Positions 8,769-17,862 of a stretch of DNA of 49,113 nucleotides are shown in pieces (the stretch's first letter is position 1; each line of letters opens with the position of its first letter). Origin of the DNA: Mesorhizobium norvegicum (GTDB taxonomy: Bacteria > Pseudomonadota > Alphaproteobacteria > Rhizobiales > Rhizobiaceae); assembly GCF_004919685.1 (NCBI RefSeq), contig NZ_SMYZ01000008.1, positions 1-49,113 on the forward strand. The letters are read 5' to 3'. The position numbers and the translations under genes were made by a program. A model generated the notes under the pieces. That model was not told where the DNA came from and did not search any database. It was given only the letters and a program-made list of their open reading frames with translations.

Positions 8769-9215
8769 ATGCTTGCACGCGCGGCCGCAATCCTGTCCCT
8801 GTTCGCCTGGTTGCCCCTCTTTGCCTGGGTACCTCTAGCGCATGCCGCCGAGCAGAGCATCCCAGCCGGCGCCGACGGCCAGATCGAGTTCAACACGCCG
8901 ACCGGCAACATCGGCTGCATCTACACGGCGAAAGGCGGCACCGGCACCTATGAGCCGAGGGATGGCGGCCCGGAATTAAGTTGCTCCCGCGTCGAGCCGA
9001 GCTATGTCACCATCATCCTGGGCCCGAAGGGGCCGGCGACACTGATCAAAAACCCAGGCGAGCAAGGCTGCTGCAGCGATGTCGACAAGCTTGGCTACGG
9101 CAACAGCTGGAGCGCAGGGCCGTTCTCGTGCCAGTCGTCAACCAAGGGACTGACCTGCACGGCCACAAACGGCCATGGATTTTTCATCAGCAAGGCCAAG
9201 GTGACGGTGAAGTAA
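8769..9215 (+). CDS. Small secreted protein, four-cysteine or more, function unknown
   Basis: A 148-residue protein with a clear Sec signal peptide (hydrophobic ILSLFAWLPLFAWVPLAHA, cleavage after AHA). The mature part starts with FNTPTGNIGCIYT and has several cysteines (GCIY, LSCSR, GCCSDVD, FSCQSS, LTCTA), suggesting disulfides in the periplasm. The pattern resembles the DUF6636-type family of small exported proteins, but this is from memory. The ATG at 8769 follows AAGGAA; the frame opens earlier, but upstream of 8769 it has no signal-like sequence. Confidence 0.75.
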   Translation: MLARAAAILSLFAWLPLFAWVPLAHAAEQSIPAGADGQIEFNTPTGNIGCIYTAKGGTGTYEPRDGGPELSCSRVEPSYVTIILGPKGPATLIKNPGEQGCCSDVDKLGYGNSWSAGPFSCQSSTKGLTCTATNGHGFFISKAKVTVK

Positions 9216-9253
9216 GACTTGCTCTTGTCGGGAAAGGAGAGGGGTGGCCAGCC

Positions 9254-9934
9254 TCATTCGACCTTTTCCAATTCGCCACGCGCCTTGGCAGCCGCCACCT
9301 GACGAATGGCATCAGCCAGCGTATCGGCATCCTGCGCGCCCATGACCGCGTATTTGCCCTCGAGCAGGAAGCACGGCACGCCTGTTATGCCCATGCGCGA
9401 CGCGGTGGCGATCTCGGTGCGAACCGCCTCGACATCGGCGTCAGTCGGCAAAAGCGTGGCAACGACGGACGCGTCCATGCCGGCCTCGCGCGCGGCTTCG
9501 ATCAGCACGGCATGGTCGCCGATGTTGGCGCCTTCCTCGAAATTCAGCTGGAACAGCCGGCGCACCAGCCTGTTCTGCACGGCTTCGCCGGCGGCACCCG
9601 CCCAGCGGATCAGGCGGTGCGCATCCAATGTGTTCGGCGCCACCTTGATGGCGTCGAAGGCGAAGGAAATGCCTTCGACTTCGCCGAGCGGCTCGATGCG
9701 GGCATGAATCTCGCGGATACGCTCGTCGCTGCCGAACTTGGCCAGCATGTAGTCGTGGCGATCCTTGCCTTGCGGCGGAATGGTCGGATCGAGCTGGAAC
9801 GGCCGCCAGCGAATATGCACGTCGACATCGCCGACAGCGGCGATCGCTCTGTCGAGCCGCTTCTGACCGATGAAGCACCATGGGCAGACCACATCGGACA
9901 CCACATCGACGGTGATGGCGTTCGGTTCGCTCAT
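9254..9934 (-). CDS. DsbA family oxidoreductase, FrnE-like
   Basis: A 226-residue thioredoxin-fold protein with the redox motif C17-PWC20 in VVCPWCFIGQKRL and a long helical insert. The cis-proline loop is GITGVPCFLL near residue 170. There is no signal peptide, so it is cytosolic, unlike periplasmic DsbA; relatives include FrnE and 2-hydroxychromene-2-carboxylate isomerase-like enzymes. The start at 9934 follows CAGGAGATC; the frame is open upstream but that part overlaps the preceding gene. It lies 17 bases downstream of the peptide-binding protein gene and is probably co-transcribed with it. Confidence 0.88.
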   Translation of the reverse strand: MSEPNAITVDVVSDVVCPWCFIGQKRLDRAIAAVGDVDVHIRWRPFQLDPTIPPQGKDRHDYMLAKFGSDERIREIHARIEPLGEVEGISFAFDAIKVAPNTLDAHRLIRWAGAAGEAVQNRLVRRLFQLNFEEGANIGDHAVLIEAAREAGMDASVVATLLPTDADVEAVRTEIATASRMGITGVPCFLLEGKYAVMGAQDADTLADAIRQVAAAKARGELEKVE

Positions 9935-9951
9935 CTCGATCTCCTGTATCT

Positions 9952-11772
9952 TCAATTCGGCTTGCGCCACCAGGTTGGCAGTTGATACCCAAATATGGGC
10001 GTCTTTTGCGGATGTTCCAGGTAGTTCCAGTAGGCAATCCATTGCTGTGTGTTGTACTGGGTCGGCACCATATAGTTGCCGGAGATCAGCAGTCGGTCGA
10101 GCACGCGAACGGCAGCGACATAGTCTTCCTTCGAACGGGCGCGCAGCATCGCCTCGATCGCCGCATCCACCGCAGGATCAGCGACCCCGGCAAGGTTGAA
10201 CGAACCTTCGGCCTTGGCCGCTTCGGACCCCCAGCGTCCGAGCTGTTCAATGCCGGGCGACAACGAATTGTTGAAGCCGCTCGACCCGATCAGAGCTTCG
10301 AAATCGAAGCGCTGCTTGCGTGACTGGATCTGGTCGCCATCGAGGCTGCGAATGGTGACATCGATGCCGATCTTCTCCAGCGTGCGCTGGTAGATGCCGG
10401 CGAGGCGCTCTTCGTCCTGTGAAGCAACCAGAATCTCGAAGCCGAAGGGTTTGCCGTCGGGATCGAGCATCGTCCCGTCCTGCACGTGATAACCGATGCT
10501 TTTCAGCAGATCGAAGGCAGCTTTCAGCACTTTGCGATCCTGACCTGAACCATCCGTGACCGGTGGTCGATACGTGCCATCCATCACATCAGCCGGTACG
10601 CGGCCGGGGTAGGGTGCCAGAAACGCCCTTTCCCTGTCGTCGGCCGGGTGGCCGAGCGCGGAAAGCTCGGAATTCTGCCAATAACTCATCGCGCGCGCGT
10701 ATTTTCCGCCGAACAGGTTCTTGTTGGCCCATTCGAAGTCGTAAAGCATCCCGAGTGCACGCCGCACCACCGGGTTGGAAAACTTCTGCAGCCGCATGTT
10801 GAACAGGAAGCCGGTCACCACGGGTGGAATGCCGGTGTCGAAGGTTTCGGCGATCACTTCCCCTTTGTGGAACGCCGGAAAATCGAGATCGCGCTCACGC
10901 TTGACCGGATCGCTGTCGTCGTCAATGGCGCAGAGACCCTTCTTGAACGCTTCGAGCTTGGCGTTGGCGTTGAGAAAATATTCGATGGTGATCTGGTCAT
11001 AATTGTCGAAGCCGCGCTTGGCTGGAACGCCCTTGCCCCAATAGTCCGGGTTGCGCTTGAAGACGATGCGCTGGCCGGGCTGCACTTGCGCTATTGTATA
11101 GGGGCCGCTGCCAATCAGCGGCTTCAGCGTCGTCTTGTCGAAGGTCTCCTTGTTAAAGGCATGTTTCGGCAGGATCGGCGTCAGCGCGATGATCAAGGGC
11201 GTCTCACGATTGGCCTTGTCGTTGAAGGTGAAGCGAACGCTGTGGTCGCCGGTCTTTTCAAGCTTGGCGATCAAGCTCATCCGTGCGCTGTAGGGCGGAC
11301 GGCCCTTGTCGGTATAGACATCGTAGGTGAACAGCACATCCTCCGGCGTCACCGGCTGGCCGTCCGACCATTTGGCATTCGGGTTGAGATGGAACTCGAT
11401 GCTCTTGCGCTCGGGGTCCATGTCAGCGGTGTCGGCAAGCAAGCCATACAGGCTGAAGGGCTCATCGTAGTTACGCTGCATCAGCGGTTCAAAGACGAGA
11501 TTGCCGTAATTCTGATCCATCATGCCGCGCGCCGTCGTGCGCAGGCTTTTGAGGATGAAAGGGTTGAGATTGTCGAAGCTGCCGACGACGCAATAGGTGA
11601 TCGAACCACCCTTCGGCGCATCGGGATTGACGTAGTTGAAATGCGTGTAGTCGGGGGGCAGCGCCGGTTCGCCCTGCATGGCGATCGCGTGCTTCGGCTC
11701 CGATGCGGCCGGCTGATGCGAAAGTGCGAGAAACGATATCGCGGTGATCAGCCAAACAAGAACGCGGCCCAT
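9952..11772 (-). CDS. Extracellular peptide-binding protein, family 5 (YejA-like)
   Basis: A 606-residue periplasmic solute-binding protein of an oligopeptide ABC importer. A Sec signal peptide (VLVWLITAISFLALSHQPAAS) is followed by the YejA-type opening HFNYVNPDAPKGG and SFDNLNPF. The body carries family-5 features such as KWSDGQPVTPEDVLFTYD and LIGSGPYTI. YejA relatives bind peptides including microcin C-type compounds. No permease or ATPase genes follow, so this binding protein is an orphan or works with components elsewhere. The ATG at 11772 follows AAGGAGAC; the upstream in-frame extension crosses the oppositely directed ialB-type gene and is not used. Confidence 0.9.
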   Translation of the reverse strand: MGRVLVWLITAISFLALSHQPAASEPKHAIAMQGEPALPPDYTHFNYVNPDAPKGGSITYCVVGSFDNLNPFILKSLRTTARGMMDQNYGNLVFEPLMQRNYDEPFSLYGLLADTADMDPERKSIEFHLNPNAKWSDGQPVTPEDVLFTYDVYTDKGRPPYSARMSLIAKLEKTGDHSVRFTFNDKANRETPLIIALTPILPKHAFNKETFDKTTLKPLIGSGPYTIAQVQPGQRIVFKRNPDYWGKGVPAKRGFDNYDQITIEYFLNANAKLEAFKKGLCAIDDDSDPVKRERDLDFPAFHKGEVIAETFDTGIPPVVTGFLFNMRLQKFSNPVVRRALGMLYDFEWANKNLFGGKYARAMSYWQNSELSALGHPADDRERAFLAPYPGRVPADVMDGTYRPPVTDGSGQDRKVLKAAFDLLKSIGYHVQDGTMLDPDGKPFGFEILVASQDEERLAGIYQRTLEKIGIDVTIRSLDGDQIQSRKQRFDFEALIGSSGFNNSLSPGIEQLGRWGSEAAKAEGSFNLAGVADPAVDAAIEAMLRARSKEDYVAAVRVLDRLLISGNYMVPTQYNTQQWIAYWNYLEHPQKTPIFGYQLPTWWRKPN

Positions 11773-12004
11773 GACCGTCTCCTTACTGGGTCGGCTTGAT
11801 GATTCGGTGTGCACCCTAGCATGAGGCGGCTGCGCGCCGGCCAACCGCGCGTTCAACAATTGCGAGCGTCGGGCTGGATTCGGCCTCGCTTGCAGTGTAA
11901 CACGCCCTCCGAAGTCATTCTGTTGCCTCATTTCGGCAACAGGTAGCTGGACCACACGGCACGAAGAAGCCGGTCCCGGGATCATTTGAGAGGAAGTGCA
12001 CGAC

Positions 12005-12634
12005 ATGACGAGCCTGAACAGCAACGCGTACCGCCTGTCGGTCATGGCCGCTGGCGTGATCGGCTTTCTGGGCGCAGGACTTCCCGCTGCTTCCGCACAG
12101 CAGCAACAGCAGATTCCGCAAGGGTGGTTCAAGGCCTGCACCAAGCAGGAAGACGTCGACATCTGCAACGTCCAGAACATCACCACCGCCGGCAACGGCC
12201 AGCTGATCACCGGCGTCAGCCTGATCGAGCTCAAGGGCAAGGTGAACCGCAAGGTGTTCCAGGTGACGGTCCCGACCGGCCGTCTGGTGCCTCCCGGCAT
12301 CGGCCTGCAGATCGACACCGGCAAGGCGCAGAAGCTCGACTATGTAATCTGCTTCCCGGATCGTTGCGTGGCCGAAGTGCCGCTAACCGATCAGCTCGTC
12401 GCTGCGTTCAAGAAGGGCCAGGCGATCACGCTGACCTCCGTCAATTTCCAGAATCAGCCCAATCCGATCAAGATTGCCCTGCAGGGTTTCAGCGGCGCCT
12501 ATGACGGCCCGGCGCTGCAGCAGTCGGACATCGAGGACCGGCAGAAGAAGCTTCAGGACTTTGTCGCCAAGAACAACCAGGATTTCGCCAAGAAGCTCAA
12601 GGAAGAGCAGGACAAGGCGAAGACCGCCAACTGA
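12005..12634 (+). CDS. Invasion-associated locus B (IalB) family protein
   Basis: A 209-residue secreted protein. The signal peptide ends near PAASAQ, followed by a Gln-rich stretch, then the IalB domain with WFKACTKQ...DICNVQ and VICFPDRCVAE, whose four cysteines probably form two disulfides. The last 40 residues are a charged, Lys/Glu-rich helix (DRQKKLQDFVAKNNQDF...). IalB was named for erythrocyte invasion in Bartonella; in free-living rhizobia the role is unknown. ATG 12005 lies 8 bases after AGGAAG; a GTG at 11996 is in frame but overlaps that site. Confidence 0.88.
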   Translation: MTSLNSNAYRLSVMAAGVIGFLGAGLPAASAQQQQQIPQGWFKACTKQEDVDICNVQNITTAGNGQLITGVSLIELKGKVNRKVFQVTVPTGRLVPPGIGLQIDTGKAQKLDYVICFPDRCVAEVPLTDQLVAAFKKGQAITLTSVNFQNQPNPIKIALQGFSGAYDGPALQQSDIEDRQKKLQDFVAKNNQDFAKKLKEEQDKAKTAN

Positions 12635-12657
12635 TCGGCCGATATCGCCGAGCCAAC

Positions 12658-12687
12658 AAAAAAGCGGGGTCATGCCCCGCTTTTTTT
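12658..12687. terminator. Bidirectional rho-independent terminator
   Basis: GCGGGG (12664-12669) and CCCCGC (12675-12680) with loop TCATG, flanked by A6 on the left and T7 on the right. The symmetry allows it to stop the IalB gene from the left and hspQ from the right. Confidence 0.93.
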
Positions 12688-12706
12688 GTGCCCGTCTCTC
12701 AATAGG

Positions 12707-13030
12707 TTAGTGCCTGGACTGCCGTTTCGGCTGGTAACCTCCATCCGGCTTCTTGTCGAACATCTCCTTGATCTGCGGATGCCGGACCGGCTCACCCGAC
12801 TGATCCTCGAGCAGATTCTGCTCGGAGACATAGGCGATGTATTCGGTCTCTGAATTCTCGGCGAGCAGATGGTAGAACGGCTGATCCTTGCGCGGCCGCA
12901 CGTCGGCGGGGATGGCTTCGTACCATTCGTCGGTGTTGGCAAACTGCGGATCGACGTCGAAAATGATGCCCCGGAATGGAAACAGCCGGTGGCGAACCAC
13001 CTGTCCGATTGCGAATTTGGCTGTTTTCAT
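12707..13030 (-). CDS. hspQ: Heat shock protein HspQ
   Basis: A 107-residue HspQ/YccV family protein. It has the characteristic opening AKFAIGQVVRHRLFPFRG and FDVDPQFANTDEWY, followed by PFYHLLAENSETEYIAYVSEQNL. In enterobacteria HspQ is a heat-induced hemimethylated-DNA-binding protein and a specificity enhancer and substrate of Lon protease. The start MKTAKF at 13030 is chosen over the upstream in-frame codon because family members begin here. Confidence 0.92.
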   Translation of the reverse strand: MKTAKFAIGQVVRHRLFPFRGIIFDVDPQFANTDEWYEAIPADVRPRKDQPFYHLLAENSETEYIAYVSEQNLLEDQSGEPVRHPQIKEMFDKKPDGGYQPKRQSRH

Positions 13031-13193
13031 CGTACTCACCACTGAATTCCTTGAGCTTATTTGGCGCAGACCGCGCGTCAATTCAATCCCGTGGCATTTA
13101 AGCGCGTCTTGAAGCTACGCAGGACGCGACGCAAAGGTTTTGCTGCACGCGGCAATGTCAATGACCGTCGACAACGCAGATTGTAGGAAGCCG

Positions 13194-14402
13194 TCAGCGC
13201 GCCGGCCTTCGCAGGCTGCCGGCCAGCGCCGCGAAGCCGCTGCCGGGACGAAGCCCCTCGCGCATGAAAAAAGCGCGAAGCGGCGCGAAGCCACCGAGCA
13301 CGCCGAGCCCGGCAACGCGGGCCATCTGGGCAGGCAGCATGTCGGAAAGCAGCGACATGTTGAGCAGGTTGACCGCACTGCTGCGCGCCAGAATGTCGGG
13401 CCGACGCTTGAAGTCGTAGGCGGCCAGGGCCTTGGCGGCTCCCGGATCGCTGCGATTTTCACAAGCGATTCCAATCAGATCGTCGACATCCCTGATACCG
13501 AGATTGAGGCCTTGCGCACCGATCGGTGGAAACACGTGGGCGGCTTCGCCGACCAGCGCTACCCGGTCCCTTGCGAAACGCAGCGGTGTCACCGCCGAAA
13601 GCGGGTAGATCTGCCGGCCCGGCTCGACCGTCACCCGGCCCAGCATCGACTGCATCTGTTGTTCGACCCGCATCGAGAGCGTTGCATCGTCCAATGCGGC
13701 GAGTTCGGTCGCGGTCTCGGGCTTCACCACCCAGACCAGGCTGGAGCGATTGCCGGGCAGGGGAACCTGCGTGAACGGACCGGTCTCGGTGTGGAATTCC
13801 GTCGAGGTGAAGGCGTGGTCGCCGCTGTGGCGGAAATTGAGCACAAGAGCGGCCTGCGGATAGGAGCGAGCCGAGGTCGAGATGCCGGCCGCCTGGCGCG
13901 CCGGCGACAGCCGTCCATCGGCTGCGACCGCCAGCGATGCGTCCACCGAGCTGCCGTCGGTCAGGACGGCACGGACGTGCTCGGCATCGAGCTGCCAGTT
14001 CGCCACCATCGACCGCTGCCATTCGATGCCGGCATGCGCGGCAACCTTGCTGGCGAGCACCGGATTGAGCACGCTGTTGGGCAGGTTCAGCCCGAACTGG
14101 TCCTCATCGATCTCGCTGGCGCGAAAGGTGACGACCGGGCTGCGGATCAGCCGGCCGGTGGCGTCGACGATGCGCATGACTTTCAGGGGCGCCGTCTTGG
14201 GCTTGATGTCGTCGAGAACACCCAGCCGCTCAAGCACTTTCAAGGCGGGGTTCATCAGGGCCGTCGTGCGGCCATCGGGGGCAGTGGCCTCGGGTCCGAC
14301 CAGCGTCACCGGGAAACCGGCAGCGGCAAAACCGAGCGCCGCGATCAGTCCTGCCGGCCCCGTGCCAGCAACCAGTATCCGCGCAGTTTGCTTATGCTCC
14401 AA
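13194..14402 (-). CDS. UbiH/COQ6-family FAD-dependent hydroxylase
   Basis: A 402-residue flavin monooxygenase of the ubiquinone-hydroxylase group. It shows the FAD-binding loop VAGTGPAGLIAALGFAAAG (11-29), the DG motif (VAADGRLSPAR) near residue 163 and the second FAD motif RVALVGEAAHVFPPIGAQGL near 280. It would hydroxylate a ring intermediate of ubiquinone; which position cannot be told. No ATG is available: translation must start at the TTG at 14402, preceded by GGAAG with 6-base spacing. It diverges from the DUF2182 gene across only 70 bases. Confidence 0.86.
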   Translation of the reverse strand: MEHKQTARILVAGTGPAGLIAALGFAAAGFPVTLVGPEATAPDGRTTALMNPALKVLERLGVLDDIKPKTAPLKVMRIVDATGRLIRSPVVTFRASEIDEDQFGLNLPNSVLNPVLASKVAAHAGIEWQRSMVANWQLDAEHVRAVLTDGSSVDASLAVAADGRLSPARQAAGISTSARSYPQAALVLNFRHSGDHAFTSTEFHTETGPFTQVPLPGNRSSLVWVVKPETATELAALDDATLSMRVEQQMQSMLGRVTVEPGRQIYPLSAVTPLRFARDRVALVGEAAHVFPPIGAQGLNLGIRDVDDLIGIACENRSDPGAAKALAAYDFKRRPDILARSSAVNLLNMSLLSDMLPAQMARVAGLGVLGGFAPLRAFFMREGLRPGSGFAALAGSLRRPAR

Positions 14403-14472
14403 GATCGGCTTCCGGCTTGCAGTGCGAGGCGGTCCACCCGACCTGCCGTTCGATGAGCATATAGGTCAGATC

Positions 14473-15411
14473 ATGCCGCTTGATCAACGCGGCGATTCGG
14501 CTCATTCGGATGACATGACCGGCCAGCAGGACGACTTCAGCCATCTCGACCGCGCCGGCCGCGCCATGGCCACCATCGCGCGCAATCCTCGCGTCACGGT
14601 GAACGTCGTTGTCGGCGCCTGTATCCTGCTTGCCTGGCTGTCCCTTGCCGCGATGGCGATCCGCGGCGCCGAAGGACGGATTGCAGGCGTCAGCGCCCCC
14701 GGCGACGCTATCCTGCGCAACCTGCCGCAACTGCCGTTGCCCGATTTCCTGGAACGGTTCTTTGCGCTCTGCCTGTCGCCGGTACCGCTGGGCGGAAATC
14801 TCGGCCTGCAGGCAGCTGCGCTGGTTTCGATGTGGTTCCTGATGGCGATCGCGACGATGTTGCCTTCGGCCGCGCCGATGATCCGCACCTACTGCGAAAT
14901 CGCCGATACGGCACGCATCAAGGGCGAGCCGGTCGTTCATCCGCTGGTGCTGGTCGCCGGTTACCTCAGCGTCTGGCTCGCCGCCTCGGTGATGTTCGCG
15001 GCGCTGACCCTGGCCGCGCATGCATTCGCCTCTTCAGGCGAGATGCTCGACCCGGTCGTCGGCGCTGCCGGTGCGCTCGCGCTGCTGGTCGCCGGCCTCT
15101 ATCAGTTCAGTGGCCTGAAGGAAGCCTGCCTGAAGAAATGCAAGAACCCGTTCTCGATCCTTTTCGCGAACTGGAGCGCCAGGCCCGCCAGCATCTTTCG
15201 GCTTGGGATCGCGCAAGGCCTGTGGTGCCTCGGCTGCTGCTGGGCATTGATGCTGGTGATGTTCGCCGTCGGCGTCATGAACGTCTTCTGGATGGCGTTG
15301 ATCGGGCTGTTCACCCTGATCGAAAAACAAACAGCCAGCAGGGTTCCAACCCGGCTGGCCGGTGCGATACTGCTTGTCTGGGCAGCCGCGCTGCTAGTAG
15401 TCTCGCTGTGA
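14473..15411 (+). CDS. DUF2182 integral membrane protein
   Basis: A 312-residue protein with about seven predicted membrane helices (for example VNVVVGACILLAWLSLAAMA and LVAGYLSVWLAASVMFAA). It belongs to the DUF2182 family, annotated as predicted metal-binding membrane proteins. Cysteines in CLKKCKNP and LGCCWALM and the Met-rich MLVMFAVGVMNVFWM segment are the likely metal contacts. Start ATG 14473 has a weak AGGT site; ATG 14515 is an alternative. It is 14 bases upstream of the DUF1326 gene, a pairing seen widely in proteobacteria, so the two probably act together. Confidence 0.82.
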   Translation: MPLDQRGDSAHSDDMTGQQDDFSHLDRAGRAMATIARNPRVTVNVVVGACILLAWLSLAAMAIRGAEGRIAGVSAPGDAILRNLPQLPLPDFLERFFALCLSPVPLGGNLGLQAAALVSMWFLMAIATMLPSAAPMIRTYCEIADTARIKGEPVVHPLVLVAGYLSVWLAASVMFAALTLAAHAFASSGEMLDPVVGAAGALALLVAGLYQFSGLKEACLKKCKNPFSILFANWSARPASIFRLGIAQGLWCLGCCWALMLVMFAVGVMNVFWMALIGLFTLIEKQTASRVPTRLAGAILLVWAAALLVVSL

Positions 15412-15425
15412 GTGGGGGAAAATCG

Positions 15426-16040
15426 ATGGCAGATCATGGCTGGGCAATGAAGGGAGAGCTCGTACTCTCCTGCAATTGCACGGTTTTTTGCCCTTGCGTG
15501 CTGTCCCTGGGCAACCATCCGCCAACCGAAGGCTATTGCCAGACCTGGGCCGGGTTTCGCATCGACGCCGGTCATTTCGGCGACGTCGACCTGTCCAATC
15601 TCAATCTTGGGCTGGTCATGGAAATCCCCGGTTACATGAGCCGCGGCAACTGGACCGCCGGCCTGTTCATCGACAAGCGAGCCTCGGTCTACGCGGTCAA
15701 GGCGCTGACAAAGATCTTCACCGGCAAGGCGGGCGGAACCACCTCGCTGCTCTCCATCCTCGTCGGCAAATTCCTCGGCGTCGAGCAGGTGCCGATCACC
15801 TATGAGACGCGCGACAAGACGCGTATCTTCCAGATACCGAAGATCATCGACGGGGCGGTGACACCCATCCCCGGCAAGGATCGCGACAAGGATACGGTGA
15901 TCAGCAATTCGGAATACTGGATCGCGCCGGAGATCATCGTGGCCAGGTCCGACAAGAGCAAGATGCGGGCTTTCGGCCGCAACTGGAATTTCGCCGGCCG
16001 TTCGGCCGAAATCTGCAAGCTGGATTGGCGGGGCCCGTGA
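15426..16040 (+). CDS. DUF1326 cysteine-motif protein
   Basis: A 204-residue cytosolic protein of the DUF1326 family. The N-terminus carries the family hallmark SCNCTVFCPCVLSLG, with a further Cys in GYCQTWAG: a dense cysteine cluster suited to metal binding. The rest is a beta-rich domain ending in NWNFAGRSAEICKLDW. Function is not established. The start follows GGGGGAAA. Its stop overlaps the GTG start of pcs (GTGA), tying it to the DUF2182 gene upstream and phosphatidylcholine synthase downstream in one transcript. Confidence 0.85.
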   Translation: MADHGWAMKGELVLSCNCTVFCPCVLSLGNHPPTEGYCQTWAGFRIDAGHFGDVDLSNLNLGLVMEIPGYMSRGNWTAGLFIDKRASVYAVKALTKIFTGKAGGTTSLLSILVGKFLGVEQVPITYETRDKTRIFQIPKIIDGAVTPIPGKDRDKDTVISNSEYWIAPEIIVARSDKSKMRAFGRNWNFAGRSAEICKLDWRGP

Positions 16041-16855
16041 GCAAAAACACAACGGCCCGAAAAGCCGCCAAAAAGATCACGGACCGGATTCCGCGGCCGA
16101 AGAAGAAGGTCACATGGCCGCAGGCGAGGGCGTTCTCCGTCCACCTGCTGACCGCGTCGGGTTCGTTCCTGGCCTTCCTGTCGCTGGTGGCGGCGAGCGA
16201 AGAGCGCTGGACGGCGATGTTCTGGTGGCTCGGGCTGGCGCTGTTCGTCGACGGCATCGACGGGCCGATCGCCAGAAAGCTCGAGGTCAAGGAAATCCTG
16301 CCGACATGGTCGGGCGAAATGCTCGACAACATCATCGACTATGTGACCTACGTCCTGATCCCGGCCTTCGCGCTCTACCAGCGCGGCTTCATGGGCGAGG
16401 GCTTGTCATTCCTGTCGGCGGCGATCATCGTCGTCTCCAGCGCCATCTATTATGCCGACACCGGCATGAAGACGAAGGAGAATTTCTTCAAGGGATTCCC
16501 CGTGGTCTGGAACATGGTGGTGTTCACGCTGTTCGTCATCGAGCCCGGACAATGGGTTTCGTTCGCGGTGGTGGTGGTGGCCGGCATCCTGACTTTCGTG
16601 CCGATCAACTTCATCCATCCGGTACGGGTGGTGCGGCTGCGGCGCATCAATCTTGCGATGACCCTCTTGTGGTGCGCTTTCGGCGCGCTTGCGTTGGCGC
16701 AAGCGGCACTGGCCGCCTTCTACGATCAGATCGGCGTGCTGGGCGAACAGGTCAGCACCTTCACCAAGATCGGCATCACCATCACCGGGCTCTACCTTGC
16801 CTGCATTGGTGGCGTCATGCAGTTCTTTCCCAACCTCGGTGCCAAAAAGGCCTGA
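16037..16855 (+). CDS. pcs: Phosphatidylcholine synthase
   Basis: Condenses CDP-diacylglycerol with choline to give phosphatidylcholine in the inner membrane, the one-step route typical of rhizobia, Brucella and Agrobacterium. The 272-residue product has the CDP-alcohol phosphotransferase motif DGIDGPIARK, followed by SGEMLDNIIDYVTYVL, matching the expanded spacing of Pcs, and about eight membrane helices. The start is the GTG at 16037 overlapping the DUF1326 stop; a TTG at 16025 is in frame but lies inside the preceding gene. A lysine/arginine-rich cytosolic N-terminus precedes the first helix. Confidence 0.94.
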   Translation: MSKNTTARKAAKKITDRIPRPKKKVTWPQARAFSVHLLTASGSFLAFLSLVAASEERWTAMFWWLGLALFVDGIDGPIARKLEVKEILPTWSGEMLDNIIDYVTYVLIPAFALYQRGFMGEGLSFLSAAIIVVSSAIYYADTGMKTKENFFKGFPVVWNMVVFTLFVIEPGQWVSFAVVVVAGILTFVPINFIHPVRVVRLRRINLAMTLLWCAFGALALAQAALAAFYDQIGVLGEQVSTFTKIGITITGLYLACIGGVMQFFPNLGAKKA

Positions 16856-16884
16856 TCAGCCACTCTTCTCAAGGAAGCCTGACG

Positions 16885-17862
16885 ATGTCCAAAGCGATCC
16901 GTATCCACGCCCATGGCGACCCGGAAGTCCTGACCTATGAGGACAGTGATCCCGGCCAGCCGGGATCGGGACAGATCCTGATCCGGCATACGGCGATCGG
17001 CCTCAATTTCATTGATGTCTATCATCGCTCGGGCCTTTATCCGCCGCCCGGCGGGTTCCCGCTTGTCGCTGGCAGCGAAGCCGCCGGCGTGGTGCTGGAG
17101 GTTGGCCAGGGTGTCGACTGGCTGAAGCCGGGCGATCGCGTCGCCTATGCCGTGACGACGGGGGCTTACGCGCAAGAGCGCGTCATCGACGCCAGCCGCG
17201 TGGTCAAGGTTCCGGATGGTATCAGCGACGAACAGGCGGCCGCGATGATGCTGAAGGGCATGACATCAGAATATCTGCTGCGCCGGACGTTCAAGGTGAA
17301 AGCCGGCGACACGATCCTGTTTCATGCCGCGGCCGGCGGTGTCGGGCTGATCCTCGGCCAATGGGCGAAACACCTCGGCGCAACTGTCATCGGCACAGCC
17401 AGCTCGTCCGACAAGATCGAGCTCGCCAAGGCGCACGGCTTCGACCATGTCATCAACTACAAGGAACAGGATTTCGTCGCCGGCGTCGCCGCAATCACCG
17501 GCGGCAGGAAATGCGACGTCGTCTACGATTCGGTCGGCAACGACACGTTTCCGGCTTCGCTCGACTGCCTGAGGCCGCTTGGCATGTTCGTCAGCTTCGG
17601 CCAGTCCTCGGGACCGATTCCGCCGTTTAGCATGTCGTTGCTGGCACAGAAGGGCTCGTTGTTCGCAACCCGGCCGACGCTGTTCGTCTACAACGCAAAA
17701 CGCGAGGACCTCGAGGCCTCCGCCGCTGCCTTGTTCGAAGTCGTGCTCAGTGGCGCCGTCAAGATCAAGATCAACCAGCGCTATGCGCTCAAGGACGCGG
17801 GCGAGGCGCATTCCGACCTCGAGGGCCGCAGGACCACAGGGACGACCATTCTCATCCCTTAG
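16885..17862 (+). CDS. qor: NADPH:quinone oxidoreductase, zeta-crystallin type
   Basis: A 325-residue medium-chain dehydrogenase/reductase lacking the structural and catalytic zinc cysteines. The quinone-reductase signature is NFIDVYHRSGLYPP, with GSEAAGVV and the NADPH-binding HAAAGGVGLILGQWAKHLGA. Cytosolic; it reduces quinones by one or two electrons. The ATG at 16885 follows AAGGAAG, 29 bases after pcs, so it may be read from the same promoter. Its stop codon lies at the very edge of the repeat element downstream. Confidence 0.92.
   Translation: MSKAIRIHAHGDPEVLTYEDSDPGQPGSGQILIRHTAIGLNFIDVYHRSGLYPPPGGFPLVAGSEAAGVVLEVGQGVDWLKPGDRVAYAVTTGAYAQERVIDASRVVKVPDGISDEQAAAMMLKGMTSEYLLRRTFKVKAGDTILFHAAAGGVGLILGQWAKHLGATVIGTASSSDKIELAKAHGFDHVINYKEQDFVAGVAAITGGRKCDVVYDSVGNDTFPASLDCLRPLGMFVSFGQSSGPIPPFSMSLLAQKGSLFATRPTLFVYNAKREDLEASAAALFEVVLSGAVKIKINQRYALKDAGEAHSDLEGRRTTGTTILIP

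Noticed and set aside
16025..16036. TTG start for phosphatidylcholine synthase at 16025
   Set aside because: It lies inside the DUF1326 gene; the GTG at 16037 gives the usual stop-start overlap and family length.
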